DNA from: JBBDWJ01 sp040902925
GTDB lineage: Bacteria > Acidobacteriota > Terriglobia > Bryobacterales > UBA6623
Direction of reading: 5' to 3'
Assembly: GCA_040902925.1 (NCBI GenBank)
Contig: JBBDWJ010000110.1
Location: 1 to 39,288 of the forward strand
DNA: 39,288 bases
The notes below the pieces were generated by a model. It was not told the DNA's origin. It searched no databases and saw nothing but the letters and a program-made list of their open reading frames with translations. A program made the translations under genes and the position numbers. Below are positions 15,845 to 24,697 of the stretch, piece after piece (positions within the stretch are counted from its first letter, which is position 1; each line of letters begins with the position of its first letter).

Positions 15845-17394
15845 TTGGAAAGGCCGAAACAGTAGAGAATGCCGTCGTGGGTGTTGATGTATGCGCGGCC
15901 GTTGGCGATCGCGATGCCGCTGAAGTGATTCCATGTGGCGATCTGGTTGCCGCTCGACCAGAGCTCTTTGCCGGTCTGGGCGTCCAGCGCGTAGAGCACC
16001 GCGTGCGTTGATTTCTCGGCGCGCCGCTCCATCCGAAAATCGAGACCCACATCGGGAAACGCTTGCGCGGTGTTGGCCCCGCTTCCATAAGAAAAGACGA
16101 TGCCGTTGGCAACGATAGCCGGCTCGGCTTGATTCATGTCGCGCGATAACCAGGCCGGAATCAGCTCGACCTTGCCGTTGACGGGCCCTACCTTGAACGC
16201 CACGATGGCGCCCTTCTTGATCTCGCCGTGCTCGATCGGCGCGCTGAACTTGGAGTGCTTCGGCCCCCAGAACGGCGCCAACACCCAACGCGTACCCTGA
16301 GAGTCTTCCCAGGTCGTCATCGAGCCCCAGATGCCGGCCTCGGCGAAATCGACGATTTCATTGCAGATCAGCGGCGTCCGGTAGACCGGCGTGCGATGGT
16401 CGTCGCCGCCGATGGATTCGGTGTCCATCAGATAAATGCTGCACTCCTTGCTGGCGTCGACCATGTATTCCTTGCCGTCATAGTCGAAAATCGACGGCGT
16501 CACCTGCATGTCGAGGTCGCGTTTGAACAGCCACTCGGCGTTCGAGGGCCCGTAGTAGTCGACCAGCTCCGCGGCCTTGGTGTCGGGGTTTTGCTGCACG
16601 CCGATGATGCCGTTGCCGTACAAGCCGTTCTCGGGGTCCCAGCGCCCGTCGCCAGTGCCCGTATACATCGTGCCGTTCTCGCTGATGGCGGGTCCCGAGC
16701 GTCCCCACATGCCGCCGCCGGCGGGGCCCCAACTGCCCACTTTGTGGGTGGCGAGGTCGTAGATGTAGACCATGTTCGGATTGCCGCCGCAGCCTTGGGC
16801 GGAATGCGTGTAGAGCGAGTTCTTATAGAGGTTGATGGCGTACGGCTTGCCGTTGGCCGGCATGAACTTCGCCGGTGGTTTGATGTGCTTGCCGTCGGCG
16901 GCATTCAGCACGTGCAGGCGTCCGTCCCACGAGGCGGCGTAGATGACGTACTTGCCCGCGGCATCGCCGGGGCCGATCGTCACGTTCGCCGTCATGCCGC
17001 CGGGGCAGAGCACGCTGGGGCCGCGGCCCGTCGGCGTGTCCTTATAGGTGCTCTCGAAATGCGTCTTCCACAGCAGCTTGTCCGTCGCCGCGTCGATCGC
17101 GTAGACGTTGTCGGAAACACCAACCTGAATCACAACCTGTTTTGGCCCGGCGCTGGTCTCGACGCGCTCGATCACCAGCGGCGGCAACAGCGAATGCATC
17201 TGGCGCGGCTCATTGTCGAGCTGGATCTTCCACAGCAGTTTGCTGTCTTTCACGTTCGACGTGGTGAAGACCTTCTCGTCCTTCTGCCAGTTGGTGCGTT
17301 TGACGTCGCCGCCATCGGTAAGCCATTCAGCTCCTCGAGCGATGCCATTCGACAGCAACAGGGCGGATAAGACTGCGATCGGGAAGCTTTTCAT
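15841..17394 (-). CDS. exported PQQ-binding-like beta-propeller protein, copy 1
   Basis: 517 residues from the ATG at 17394, which starts a signal peptide (MKSFPIAVLSALLLSNGIARGA) with AAGG 6 bases upstream. The frame stays open further upstream but without protein-like sequence. Propeller blades of the PQQ-like type are visible (NVYAIDAATDKLLWKTHF, GRLHVLNAADGKHIK, AVLYALDAQTGKELWSSGNQ, AYINTHDGILYCFGL). Cysteines occur in VLCPGGMTANV and QGCGGNPNMVY. The family includes quinoprotein dehydrogenases and also non-enzymatic propellers; PQQ ligands cannot be confirmed here. Its stop overlaps the start of the SGNH-fold gene. It is divergent from, and homologous to, the propeller gene at 17586. 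Likely periplasmic. Confidence 0.88.
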   Translation of the reverse strand: MKSFPIAVLSALLLSNGIARGAEWLTDGGDVKRTNWQKDEKVFTTSNVKDSKLLWKIQLDNEPRQMHSLLPPLVIERVETSAGPKQVVIQVGVSDNVYAIDAATDKLLWKTHFESTYKDTPTGRGPSVLCPGGMTANVTIGPGDAAGKYVIYAASWDGRLHVLNAADGKHIKPPAKFMPANGKPYAINLYKNSLYTHSAQGCGGNPNMVYIYDLATHKVGSWGPAGGGMWGRSGPAISENGTMYTGTGDGRWDPENGLYGNGIIGVQQNPDTKAAELVDYYGPSNAEWLFKRDLDMQVTPSIFDYDGKEYMVDASKECSIYLMDTESIGGDDHRTPVYRTPLICNEIVDFAEAGIWGSMTTWEDSQGTRWVLAPFWGPKHSKFSAPIEHGEIKKGAIVAFKVGPVNGKVELIPAWLSRDMNQAEPAIVANGIVFSYGSGANTAQAFPDVGLDFRMERRAEKSTHAVLYALDAQTGKELWSSGNQIATWNHFSGIAIANGRAYINTHDGILYCFGLSK

Positions 17395-17585
17395 GGCCGG
17401 CCTTTCCAACGTGGGAGGATCGCTCAGCAGCTCTATTCTTGAATTATCGCGTTCGGAGCCCACTACTATACAACAGACGGTCGCCGTGGGATGGGCCTGC
17501 CACCGTTCCCCGTTTGTGCTGCGGCAGCTTTCCGTTTGGGTATATGATCTAAGATCCGAAGACCGACCTTGAAGGAGTGCACGTG
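17395..17585. promoter_or_regulatory. divergent promoter region between two PQQ-like genes
   Basis: 191 bases separate the divergent propeller genes. On the minus strand a GATAAT (-10-like, 17443-17448) follows TTGTAT (17468-17473) with a long 19-base spacer. On the plus strand a TATGAT (17543-17548) lies 43 bases before the start. AAGGAG at 17572-17577 is a clear Shine-Dalgarno for the plus-strand gene. The promoter boxes are weak guesses. Confidence 0.35.
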
Positions 17586-19230
17586 ATGCCAAGTCTTGCC
17601 CGTGCCGCGATCGCTGCCGCCTCCGTTCTCATCGCCGCGAGCCCGCTTTGCGCCCAACGAGGCGGCTCGGACTGGATGACAGCCGGCTATGACCCGCAGC
17701 GTTCGCGCTGGGTGCGGTCGGATCCGAAAATTTCTCTGGAAAGCATGCGGAAGCCGGGCTTTCAACTCGAGTGGAAGCTGCCGCTGAAAAACGAGGCCCG
17801 GCAACTGAATTCNNNNNNNNNNGACTCCGCCGGCCCTGTTTGATTTCTACATCAGCTACCGCGGCTTCCGCACGCTCGGTTTCGTCGGCGGCAGTTCCGA
17901 CAAGATTGTGGCGATCGATACCGATCTGGCGCGCATCGAGTGGGAGAAGAGCCTGGGTTCGGCATCGGGCGGACCCGCGCCTTCGCTGACCTGCCCTGGT
18001 GGCATGACTTCGGAGGTGACGCGGCCCACCCTGGTTGAATATCCGGCGATGGCTGGGCGGCGCGGCTTCGGGCGCGGCCAGCCCGCGGCGTCAGGCGTCG
18101 GCGAGCCTCACCAAGGCGCCGTCACTTTGCGCGAACGTGAAGAGCGGGAAGCGCGGCTTGCTGCGCAGGCTCCGAGCGTGGCGCCTGGGTCTCGCCCTCG
18201 AGCGGTTCCAGTCAGCCCGTTCGCGCCCGTTGTTCGCTACCTGCATGCCATCAGCTCTGACGGCAAGTTTCATTCCATGTATGTGTCCAACGGCGATGAA
18301 CCGGACGCAGCCGTCCCGTTCCTGCCGCCGAACGCGAACGCGCAAGGGCTGGTTGTGTTCAACGACAACGCCTACGTTGCCACCGTGAACGGTTGCGGCG
18401 GCGTGCCCAACGGTGTCTGGGCGCTCAATCTGAAATCAAAAAAAGTCTCGCAATGGGAAGCGAGCGCCAACATTGTCGGAGCCGGGCTCGCGGTTGGCCC
18501 GGACGGAACGCTGTACGCGGCCGCCGGAAGCAAATTGGCGGCGCTCGATCCCGCTACGCTCAAGGAAAAGGCCGCCTACACAGCCGCGAACCGCGAGTTC
18601 AGCTCGTCGCCGGTTATTTTCGAGCACGGCGAGGATAAGGACTTACTCGCGATCGCGACCAGCGACGGCCGCATGCAATTGCTGAACCCGGCCGCCCTCG
18701 GCCAGAAGCCATTGTCGGAAACCTCGGCGTTCTCGGCAGCCGGCTACGCGACGGGAGCGCTGGCGGCATGGCAGGATGCCGACGGCACGCGCTGGGTGCT
18801 TGCGCCGGCTGGTGGTTCAGCGGCGAGCGGCGCGGGGTTCGCGTCCACCAACGGCGACGTAAAGAATGGCGCCATCGTGGCCTGGAAGGTCGTCGAGCGT
18901 GGTGGCGCGCCGGCGCTCGAGGCTGCCTGGGCGTCGCGCGACATGATCTCTCCGCTGCCGCCGATCGTGATCAACGACGTGGTTTTCGTGGTCGCGAGCG
19001 GCGAGTTCCGCGGCAACGATCCCAAAATGACAGCCGCCGAGCGCGTCAAGCGATCGTCTCCGGCCGTGCTCTACGCGTTGGACGCCGCTACCGGCAAGGA
19101 GCTGTGGAGCAGCGGCAATACGATCACGTCGTTCGTGCACAGCGGCGGACTTTCCGGCGGCGGCAGCCGCGTCTACGTCAGCACCCATGACGGCACGCAA
19201 TACGCTTTCGGCTTTCCGATCGAGCATTAA
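17586..19230 (+). CDS. exported PQQ-binding-like beta-propeller protein, copy 2 (interrupted by a sequence gap)
   Basis: Start ATG at 17586 with AAGGAG 8 bases upstream; signal peptide ARAAIAAASVLIAASPLCA. The frame is broken only by ten Ns (17813-17822). Before the gap it reads LPLKNEARQLNS, after it TPPALFDFYISYRGF, in the next frame because the N count is arbitrary. Blades include KIVAIDTDLARIEWEKSLG, AVLYALDAATGKELWSSGNT and VYVSTHDGTQYAFGF, closely matching copy 1. A long Ala/Arg-rich insertion (about residues 150-200, GRRGFGRGQPAAS... REREEREARLAAQ) sits between blades 2 and 3, after the LTCPGGMTSEV motif, and is absent from copy 1. The heme/helix-hairpin-helix gene follows 87 bases downstream. 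Likely a periplasmic propeller; dehydrogenase activity is possible but not shown. Confidence 0.85.
17813..17822. other. assembly gap of 10 Ns inside a coding region
   Basis: Ten Ns directly follow a GAATTC (EcoRI) site at 17807-17812. From the reading frames on each side the true missing length must be a multiple of 3. Three bases would give a continuous ...LNSLTPPALF..., resembling MHSLLPP in the paralogue. Confidence 0.9.
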
Positions 19231-19317
19231 CCCAGGCCCGCCGATTTCACAAGGAGTCGAAAGCGAGAGGCGTCTGTTTGGTTCGGAGCCGCGTTGCGCT
19301 GAAGTAAACTGAGAGTG

Positions 19318-19788
19318 ATGCAACTGTCCCGTGTGGCCTTGCCGTCAACCGTTGTCCTTCTGCTGTTGGCCGCGGCTCCTTCCTGGGCGCAGCTACCCGA
19401 AGGTAAGGGCCGCGAGCAGGTCATGAAGGTCTGCATCGGGTGCCACGAAGTGGAGCGCTCGGTGTCTCTTCGCCAGGACCGTAACGGCTGGCAAACGACT
19501 CTCGCCAAGATGGTCGGTCTGGGGATGAAGAGCCCCGACGACGAGCTCGTATTGATCCTCGACTACCTGGTGGAACACTTTCCGGCCGGCGAAGTGCCCC
19601 CGGTCAACATCAACAAGGCCAGCGCAATTCAGCTCGAATCCGGCCTCTCCCTGCTGCGCTCGCAAGCCGCCAAGCTCATTGCCTACCGCAAAAAGAACGG
19701 CGACTTCCGCTCGATCGAAGATCTCAAAAAAGTGCCCGGCATCGACCTCGAAAAAATCGAATCCAAGCAAGACCGCATCGTGTTCTGA
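19318..19788 (+). CDS. exported c-heme / helix-hairpin-helix fusion protein
   Basis: 156 residues from the ATG at 19318. A signal peptide (LPSTVVLLLLAAAPSWA) is followed by a single c-type heme motif CIGCH (Cys39, Cys42, His43). A nearby Met (KMVGLGM) is a candidate axial ligand. The C-terminal half (about 97-156) is a ComEA-like helix-hairpin-helix pair: NINKASAIQLESGLSLLRSQ, AYRKKNGDFRSIEDLKKVPG, IDLEKIESKQDRI. A mono-heme cytochrome fused to an HhH domain downstream of a PQQ-like propeller suggests electron transfer from a quinoprotein in the periplasm. The HhH part may bind DNA or, more likely here, a protein partner. This is inferred from context. Confidence 0.85.
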   Translation: MQLSRVALPSTVVLLLLAAAPSWAQLPEGKGREQVMKVCIGCHEVERSVSLRQDRNGWQTTLAKMVGLGMKSPDDELVLILDYLVEHFPAGEVPPVNINKASAIQLESGLSLLRSQAAKLIAYRKKNGDFRSIEDLKKVPGIDLEKIESKQDRIVF

Positions 19789-20734
19789 TCGGTCCTGATC
19801 ATTCCGCCCGTACCGCGACATCGTCCGATTTGGTGAGCACGTGAACGTCCGCGAGGAGTTCGCGACGCCGCTCCGCCAATTTCGCATCGCCTCGGTCGCA
19901 TTCCTGCCGGACAATTTCCGAGCCCACCAAGCTAAAACGAGTCTGTGCAGACCGCCACCAACGCCGGGATACTACTTGCCGCCCGGCCGTTACATTGTTG
20001 CCAGACGCAAATCACCACCGCAATGGGGTGCCATGCTCGGGCGGCGTGCGGCCTGATGAAAACATCAGGGCCACCTTGACACTGGGGTCCTTCCCCAGCC
20101 ACTCATTCGGCCAGACTCCCGGCAGTGTAAAACTTCTAAGCTCCACATTATGTTCGGCTTGAACCCGCCGTCCCGGCATGCGAAACGGGGCCGCAATCTT
20201 TGGCAACGCTATTGCTACACGTGACCCTGCGCTCTCGTTTGCGGGCTGACAACGGCACCGTCTTCAGGGGGAAATCGTGACCGACATCAAAAATCGCCTC
20301 GAACGCAGCGCCGCTGTTCTTGCCGTGATCGACTATCGCCGCGAGTGTGCCCGCGACGGCAATATCGGGTGCGAACTCGAACGATTCATTCTGGATCGCG
20401 AGTTGAGGGAACTGGCCGGGCAATCCATGGCCGCCCCGCTCGGACCTGCCGTTGGAAGCGGCGAGCGGAAGCACCGCTCCGTTTAGCGTTTCACGCTGCT
20501 CCTCAATCAAGAGTCGGGCTAGCCAAGTGCGTTCGTACAGGCTCGCGTCTGCCCGCAACCTCGCACGATGCCCTCTCCGTTTGTGTCCACCAGGGTTATT
20601 CGCGGCCGGCCAGGATTCGGCGCGGGCTTGGCGATCTGCCGTGCAAAGGCTGCTAAGCTGTCGCAATTGCGGTCTTGTTAGCCGAAATGGTTGGCTGCGA
20701 TCTTACCCGCCTTGCCAAATCTTGTGAGAACAGC
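19789..20734. other. 946 bases with no recognisable gene
   Basis: Open frames of up to about 170 codons exist on both strands (for example minus 20148-20666), but none has a recognisable motif, a convincing start or a protein-like composition. The interval may hold decayed sequence or a non-coding element. A pair of short repeats (GATGaaaaCATC at 20054-20065) forms a small hairpin. Nothing else is supportable. Confidence 0.55.
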
Positions 20735-21769
20735 ATGAATACTCCGCAAGCACCATCTCCTCTCGATGCCGACGCGCGGCTCGCTCTCGAATTGATCGAT
20801 GGCATGCGCGCGTCCAAGGCAACCTTCACCGCGGTCTCGCTGGGGATATTCGATTTGCTCCACGACAGCCCTGCCTCTCTCGATCAACTGGCGGCGCGAT
20901 TGGAGTGCCCCGCGCACTCGCTCGAGCGGCTGTTAGGGGCCTGTTGTGGATTGGGATTGCTCGACCTGCGCGACGGCGTATACCAAAACCGGCCGGTGGC
21001 GACGCGATTTCTTCGCGTTCACAGCCCGGAAACGCTGAGCGGCTACATGCAGTATTCCGACCGCATCAGTCTCCGGCTCTGGGGGCGGTTGGAGGACGCG
21101 GTGCGCGAAGGAAGCCACCGCTGGGACCAGGAGTTCGGCGACCGCCAGAACATCTTCGATCATTTTTTCGCGTCCGAGGACGCCAAACTTACCTTCCTGG
21201 CCGGCATGCACGGTCTCGGGCTGCTCGGTTCGCCAGCGATCGCCGCCGCATTCGACTTGAGCAGCTTCCAACGGCTGGTGGATGTCGGCGGCGGTACCGG
21301 CCATCTCGTTATCGAGGTTTGCCGGCGCTATCCGGGCATCACTGGGTGCGTGTTCGATCTCGCGCCGGTCACGCCGGTCGCGCAACGCTATATAACCGAA
21401 GCAGGCTTGGCGTCGCGAATCGAAACCGCCGACGGCGATTTTTTCAAGGACCCGCTCCCGCCGGCCGATCTTTACAGCCTCAGCAGGATTTTGCACGACT
21501 GGTCCGATGAAAAGGTTCGCTTTCTGTTGGACAAGATTGCGAAAGCTCTGCCGCCCGAAGGCGCGCTGTTGCTTTGCGAAAAGACGCTGAACGAGGAGCG
21601 CGACGGCCCGGCGACGGCCTATCTGCAATCGCTCAACATGCTCGTATGCACCGAAGGCCGCGAGCGAACGGCTTCCGAGTATGAACAGTTGGTGAAAGAT
21701 GCCGGCTTCAGCGAGTTCAAGCTGCACCGCACCGGCCGCCCACTCGATGCGATGTTGGCCGTGAAGTGA
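20735..21769 (+). CDS. SAM-dependent O-methyltransferase, ASMT/plant-OMT type
   Basis: 344 residues from the ATG at 20735, chosen because the family's N-terminal dimerisation helix begins right after (DADARLALELIDGMRASKAT). The frame remains open upstream to 20675 without family-like sequence. The winged-helix dimerisation domain (about 10-95: GIFDLLHDSPASLDQLAARL) leads to a Rossmann methyltransferase domain. The SAM motif LVDVGGGTGHL lies near residue 182, an acidic motif at VFDLAPV and ADGDFF, and SRILHDWSDE near residue 252, where the HDW His/Asp are typical of this family. Substrates are usually phenolic or hydroxyindole small molecules. No biosynthetic partner genes lie next to it, so the substrate is unknown. 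Confidence 0.9.
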   Translation: MNTPQAPSPLDADARLALELIDGMRASKATFTAVSLGIFDLLHDSPASLDQLAARLECPAHSLERLLGACCGLGLLDLRDGVYQNRPVATRFLRVHSPETLSGYMQYSDRISLRLWGRLEDAVREGSHRWDQEFGDRQNIFDHFFASEDAKLTFLAGMHGLGLLGSPAIAAAFDLSSFQRLVDVGGGTGHLVIEVCRRYPGITGCVFDLAPVTPVAQRYITEAGLASRIETADGDFFKDPLPPADLYSLSRILHDWSDEKVRFLLDKIAKALPPEGALLLCEKTLNEERDGPATAYLQSLNMLVCTEGRERTASEYEQLVKDAGFSEFKLHRTGRPLDAMLAVK

Positions 21770-21803
21770 AGCCGGCACGCACTTCACCGTTTCCTGCGCC
21801 CGC

Positions 21804-21842
21804 GCCAGGGCAGGGCGCCAGGGCAGGGCATTGGGGCAGGGA
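21804..21842 (+). repeat. short tandem repeat, 13-base unit
   Basis: Two exact copies of GCCAGGGCAGGGC (21804-21816 and 21817-21829) followed by a decayed third (ATTGGGGCAGGG) between two convergent genes. A single related copy lies within the glycosylase gene near 32102, so it may be a common local motif. Confidence 0.65.
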
Positions 21843-21880
21843 ATCCGGCGGATTGCAGCCGTGGAATTAGTGCGCGAACT

Positions 21881-23176
21881 TCACGGCCGTCCAAAATGCT
21901 TGTCAGCGAAATCGAGATACTGTTCCCAGTCGTAATCCTTCACGTCGTGGCCGCCAGTGCGCATGTGGTAGCCGATCGTTCCCATCACCGGTTGATTCAC
22001 CGCGGGCATTTCTTTCGCCGGCAGGCCCTCGGTCCCGAGTAGGCGATAGACCGGATCGGCGTGCTTCGCTCCAAGAAATTCACCGCGCGGGTCGGCCCAG
22101 CGGTCTTCCTCGGCGCTCGCCACATAAACCGGCCGCGGCGCGATCAATGCAATCAACATGTGCTGATCGACCGGCAGCGCGGCTTCGTTCTCGTTGTACT
22201 TCTTGAAATTCGCACAGAACCAATGCGGAAACGCCGTGTTGATGCGCTCCACGGTCTCGCCGAAATGGCGGCGGCTGAGCGCCGCGCCGCCACAGCCGGA
22301 ATCGTTCGAGATGACCACCGCGAACCGCGTGTCCAGCGCGCCGGCCCATAGCGCCGTCTTGCCGATGCGCGAATGGCCCATTAAAGCCACGCGGCGATGA
22401 TCGATCGATTGGTCAGCCTCGAAATAATCCATGGCGCGGCTCAATCCCCAGGCCCAGGCGGCGATTGTGCCCCACTCGTCCGCGGCGGGCTTGGTTTGGC
22501 CCGCTTTGTAAAACATCGGGTGGACTCCGTTGGCGAAGCCGTCGTCGAAGTCGGGGTCGATATCACCGTAGTAGATCGTCGCCAGGCCGTAGCCGCGGGC
22601 CAGAATCTTCTCGACGGGCCAGCGGCTCGCCGCGGCGCCGCGCGCTTTCTTCGTGGCAAGGTGATCAACGACCGTGCCGTCGTCTCGTTCCCGCATCCAA
22701 TTCGGGGATAGTTTGATGCCAGGGTCGGCATGGATCGAATGGTTGCCCTGAAAGTTCAAGCCGACAAACAGCGGCACGGGGCCCCTCGCGCCCAGGGGCA
22801 GATTGATGAGAATGTCCATCTTAGGGCCGTCTTTTTTCCCCGCGAACAATACGGAAACCTGCTTGCGCACGGCCTTGCCGCCGAGGGCCTTGCTATCGAT
22901 GGAAAACGTCTCGAACACCATGTCCTTGGGTTTGTCCGGGCTTCGCCCATAGACGTGGGTTTCGAACAGTTTCAGGATCTCGGGCCGCCGCGTTGCATTC
23001 CACATCTCGGCGCTGGTGACCCGCTCTCCTTTCGAGGTGACGAGCGGATCGGGCAGCGTATACGCAGGCACTTTCGCTTCGTCGTAATTGAAGCCGTCGG
23101 GCTGTGCGGCGGCGGGAGAAAGCATCACGGCAAGAACCGAGGCGGCGAACAAGGCGCGGAAAAGCTTGTTGGTCAT
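21881..23176 (-). CDS. glucuronoyl esterase, CE15 family
   Basis: 431 residues with a signal peptide (MTNKLFRALFAASVLAVMLSPAAAQ). The alpha/beta-hydrolase nucleophile motif is GHSRIGKTALWAGALD (Ser near residue 268), the G-x-S-R-x-G-K form typical of CE15. A candidate catalytic acid lies in SAEEDRWADPRGEFLGA, and the His in YHMRTGGHDVKDYDW near the C-terminus. The region PLFVGLNFQGNHSI is also characteristic. CE15 enzymes cleave the ester between lignin alcohols and 4-O-methyl-glucuronic acid on xylan, and members from Solibacter have been characterised. It is divergent from the histidine kinase and convergent with the methyltransferase. An exported role in plant cell-wall breakdown fits the rest of the window. 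Confidence 0.9.
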   Translation of the reverse strand: MTNKLFRALFAASVLAVMLSPAAAQPDGFNYDEAKVPAYTLPDPLVTSKGERVTSAEMWNATRRPEILKLFETHVYGRSPDKPKDMVFETFSIDSKALGGKAVRKQVSVLFAGKKDGPKMDILINLPLGARGPVPLFVGLNFQGNHSIHADPGIKLSPNWMRERDDGTVVDHLATKKARGAAASRWPVEKILARGYGLATIYYGDIDPDFDDGFANGVHPMFYKAGQTKPAADEWGTIAAWAWGLSRAMDYFEADQSIDHRRVALMGHSRIGKTALWAGALDTRFAVVISNDSGCGGAALSRRHFGETVERINTAFPHWFCANFKKYNENEAALPVDQHMLIALIAPRPVYVASAEEDRWADPRGEFLGAKHADPVYRLLGTEGLPAKEMPAVNQPVMGTIGYHMRTGGHDVKDYDWEQYLDFADKHFGRP

Positions 23177-23254
23177 GGGGGTCCTAACTGGACTACCTTC
23201 CGATTATCCTTAGAAGTTGCGCTAGGCTCAAGGAGCCCGCCTGCCCGGACGCTT

Positions 23255-24697
23255 GTGCCACTCGACTTACAGCAACGCCCGCAAACGGAAGTCGGCTCGA
23301 TTGACGAGCTGATGCGCGACGCCGAAGCCCGCGGCCTGCAGTGGACGGTCATTGGCCGGCTCGCTCTGATTGCGGCCGGCGCCCTGTCGCTGCCGGTGTT
23401 GAGCTCGACCCCCGCCAACACCGCCTACACCGCGCTGCTGCTTTTGTTCGGCATCGCCCTGGCGATTTACAGCCTGCGGTTGCTGCGAAAGCGGCAGGGG
23501 CTCGCCTTCGTCGGCTACGCCGGTTTGACCTTCGATCTGTTTACACTCACCACGTTGCAGATTTCTTGGTACACCTCGGTAGGCGGCGAAGCGATATCAA
23601 GGGCCTTCGTGGTCAAGAACGAGCTGATTCTGCTCTGTCTCATCTACATCGTCATCAACACGCTTGCGATTCGCCCGTTGTACCCGCTTGTGATCACGGG
23701 GGGATCTATTCTTCTCCACATAGTTTTGGTGGTGTACGCACTTGGGGACGCCCGCTTGGTCATCTCGAATGACATTCCGGCGTCGGTGATGGGGCCGGCC
23801 TTAAATCCGGGGCTGTTTGCGTGGCGGATCATGACGTTGGTGTTGGTCGGCGGACCCCTCTCGTGGCTGGCGAAGCGCGCGCAGCGCACGGTTCGCGCCG
23901 GCGCGGAGCTGGAACATGCTCACCGCCTGATCCGCGAAAAGCAGGCGGAACTGGTCATGCAGGGTAAGATGGCGGCTGCCGCGAGCCTGGTCGCCGGCAT
24001 CGCCCATGAGATCAACAGCCCGTTGGGGGTGGTGATGAGCTCGCTCAGCACCGCCGAGAATTGCGCCGACCGGATTTCCGCGGACGCGTCCGGCACGGAA
24101 TCCACGCAGTCTCCGCGGCAACAGAAAACGTTTAGCCTTTTAAAGGAAAATATCCACGTCGTGCGCGCCGCCGCGCAGCGCATCAGCGGACTCGTCAACA
24201 AGCTGAAGGACTTCGTGGGGCTCGATCAGGCCGAGGTTCAGGACGCGGACATCGAAGAGGGCATCGACCACGCTCTGGATCTGCTTCCTCCCGAGATCAG
24301 AAAAGACATCACCATCGTCAAAGAATTCGGCCGTCCGCCGCCGGTGCGCTGCCGTCCCAAGGAAATCAATCAGGTCGTCATGACCTTGCTGCGAAATGCG
24401 TGCGAGTCGATGGACGCTACCGGCACCTTGCGCATCCGCACCGCTGCGTGGGACTCCCGCGTTACTATGGAGTTCGCCGACACCGGGAAAGGCATGCCGC
24501 CCGATCAGCTCGAACGCCTGTTCGATATTCGCTTTGCCGCCAAGGATGGCCGCGTGTCGATGGGCTTCGGCCTGCCGCTGGCGCGCACTATTATCGAGCG
24601 CCATGGGGGATCGATTTCGGCGCAGAGCGGCATCGGGCAAGGCACCGTCTTTCATCTCACGCTGCCGTTACGAAATCCGCACCTAGGAGGATCATGA
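23255..24697 (+). CDS. membrane sensor histidine kinase with six TM helices
   Basis: About 480 residues from the GTG at 23255; the ATG at 23312 is an alternative, and neither has a well-placed Shine-Dalgarno. The frame is also open across the divergent esterase gene, which is not coding here. Six TM helices (from VIGRLALIAAGALSLPVL to WRIMTLVLVGGPLSWLA) are followed by a coiled segment and a dimerisation domain with the H-box AGIAHEINSPLG (His near residue 251). The ATPase domain has N-box NQVVMTLLRNACESM, G1 DTGKGMP and G2 GFGLPLA. This is the NtrB/ZraS-like class. No response regulator lies beside it, so it is an orphan kinase here. The final bases contain the Shine-Dalgarno and ATGA overlap for the SMP-30 gene. 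Confidence 0.9.
   Translation: MPLDLQQRPQTEVGSIDELMRDAEARGLQWTVIGRLALIAAGALSLPVLSSTPANTAYTALLLLFGIALAIYSLRLLRKRQGLAFVGYAGLTFDLFTLTTLQISWYTSVGGEAISRAFVVKNELILLCLIYIVINTLAIRPLYPLVITGGSILLHIVLVVYALGDARLVISNDIPASVMGPALNPGLFAWRIMTLVLVGGPLSWLAKRAQRTVRAGAELEHAHRLIREKQAELVMQGKMAAAASLVAGIAHEINSPLGVVMSSLSTAENCADRISADASGTESTQSPRQQKTFSLLKENIHVVRAAAQRISGLVNKLKDFVGLDQAEVQDADIEEGIDHALDLLPPEIRKDITIVKEFGRPPPVRCRPKEINQVVMTLLRNACESMDATGTLRIRTAAWDSRVTMEFADTGKGMPPDQLERLFDIRFAAKDGRVSMGFGLPLARTIIERHGGSISAQSGIGQGTVFHLTLPLRNPHLGGS

Noticed and set aside
16228..17370. 380-codon plus-strand open frame
   Set aside because: Antisense of the PQQ-like propeller; composition typical of reverse reading of GC-rich coding DNA.
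20148..20666. 172-codon minus-strand open frame as a gene
   Set aside because: No recognisable motif and no good start; kept only as part of an unexplained interval.
21804..21842. attachment site or mobile-element end
   Set aside because: A simple 13-base tandem duplication with no integrase, tRNA or transposase nearby.
22730..23254. N-terminal extension of the histidine kinase
   Set aside because: It overlaps the divergent esterase gene entirely and is not protein-like; the kinase starts at 23255 or 23312.
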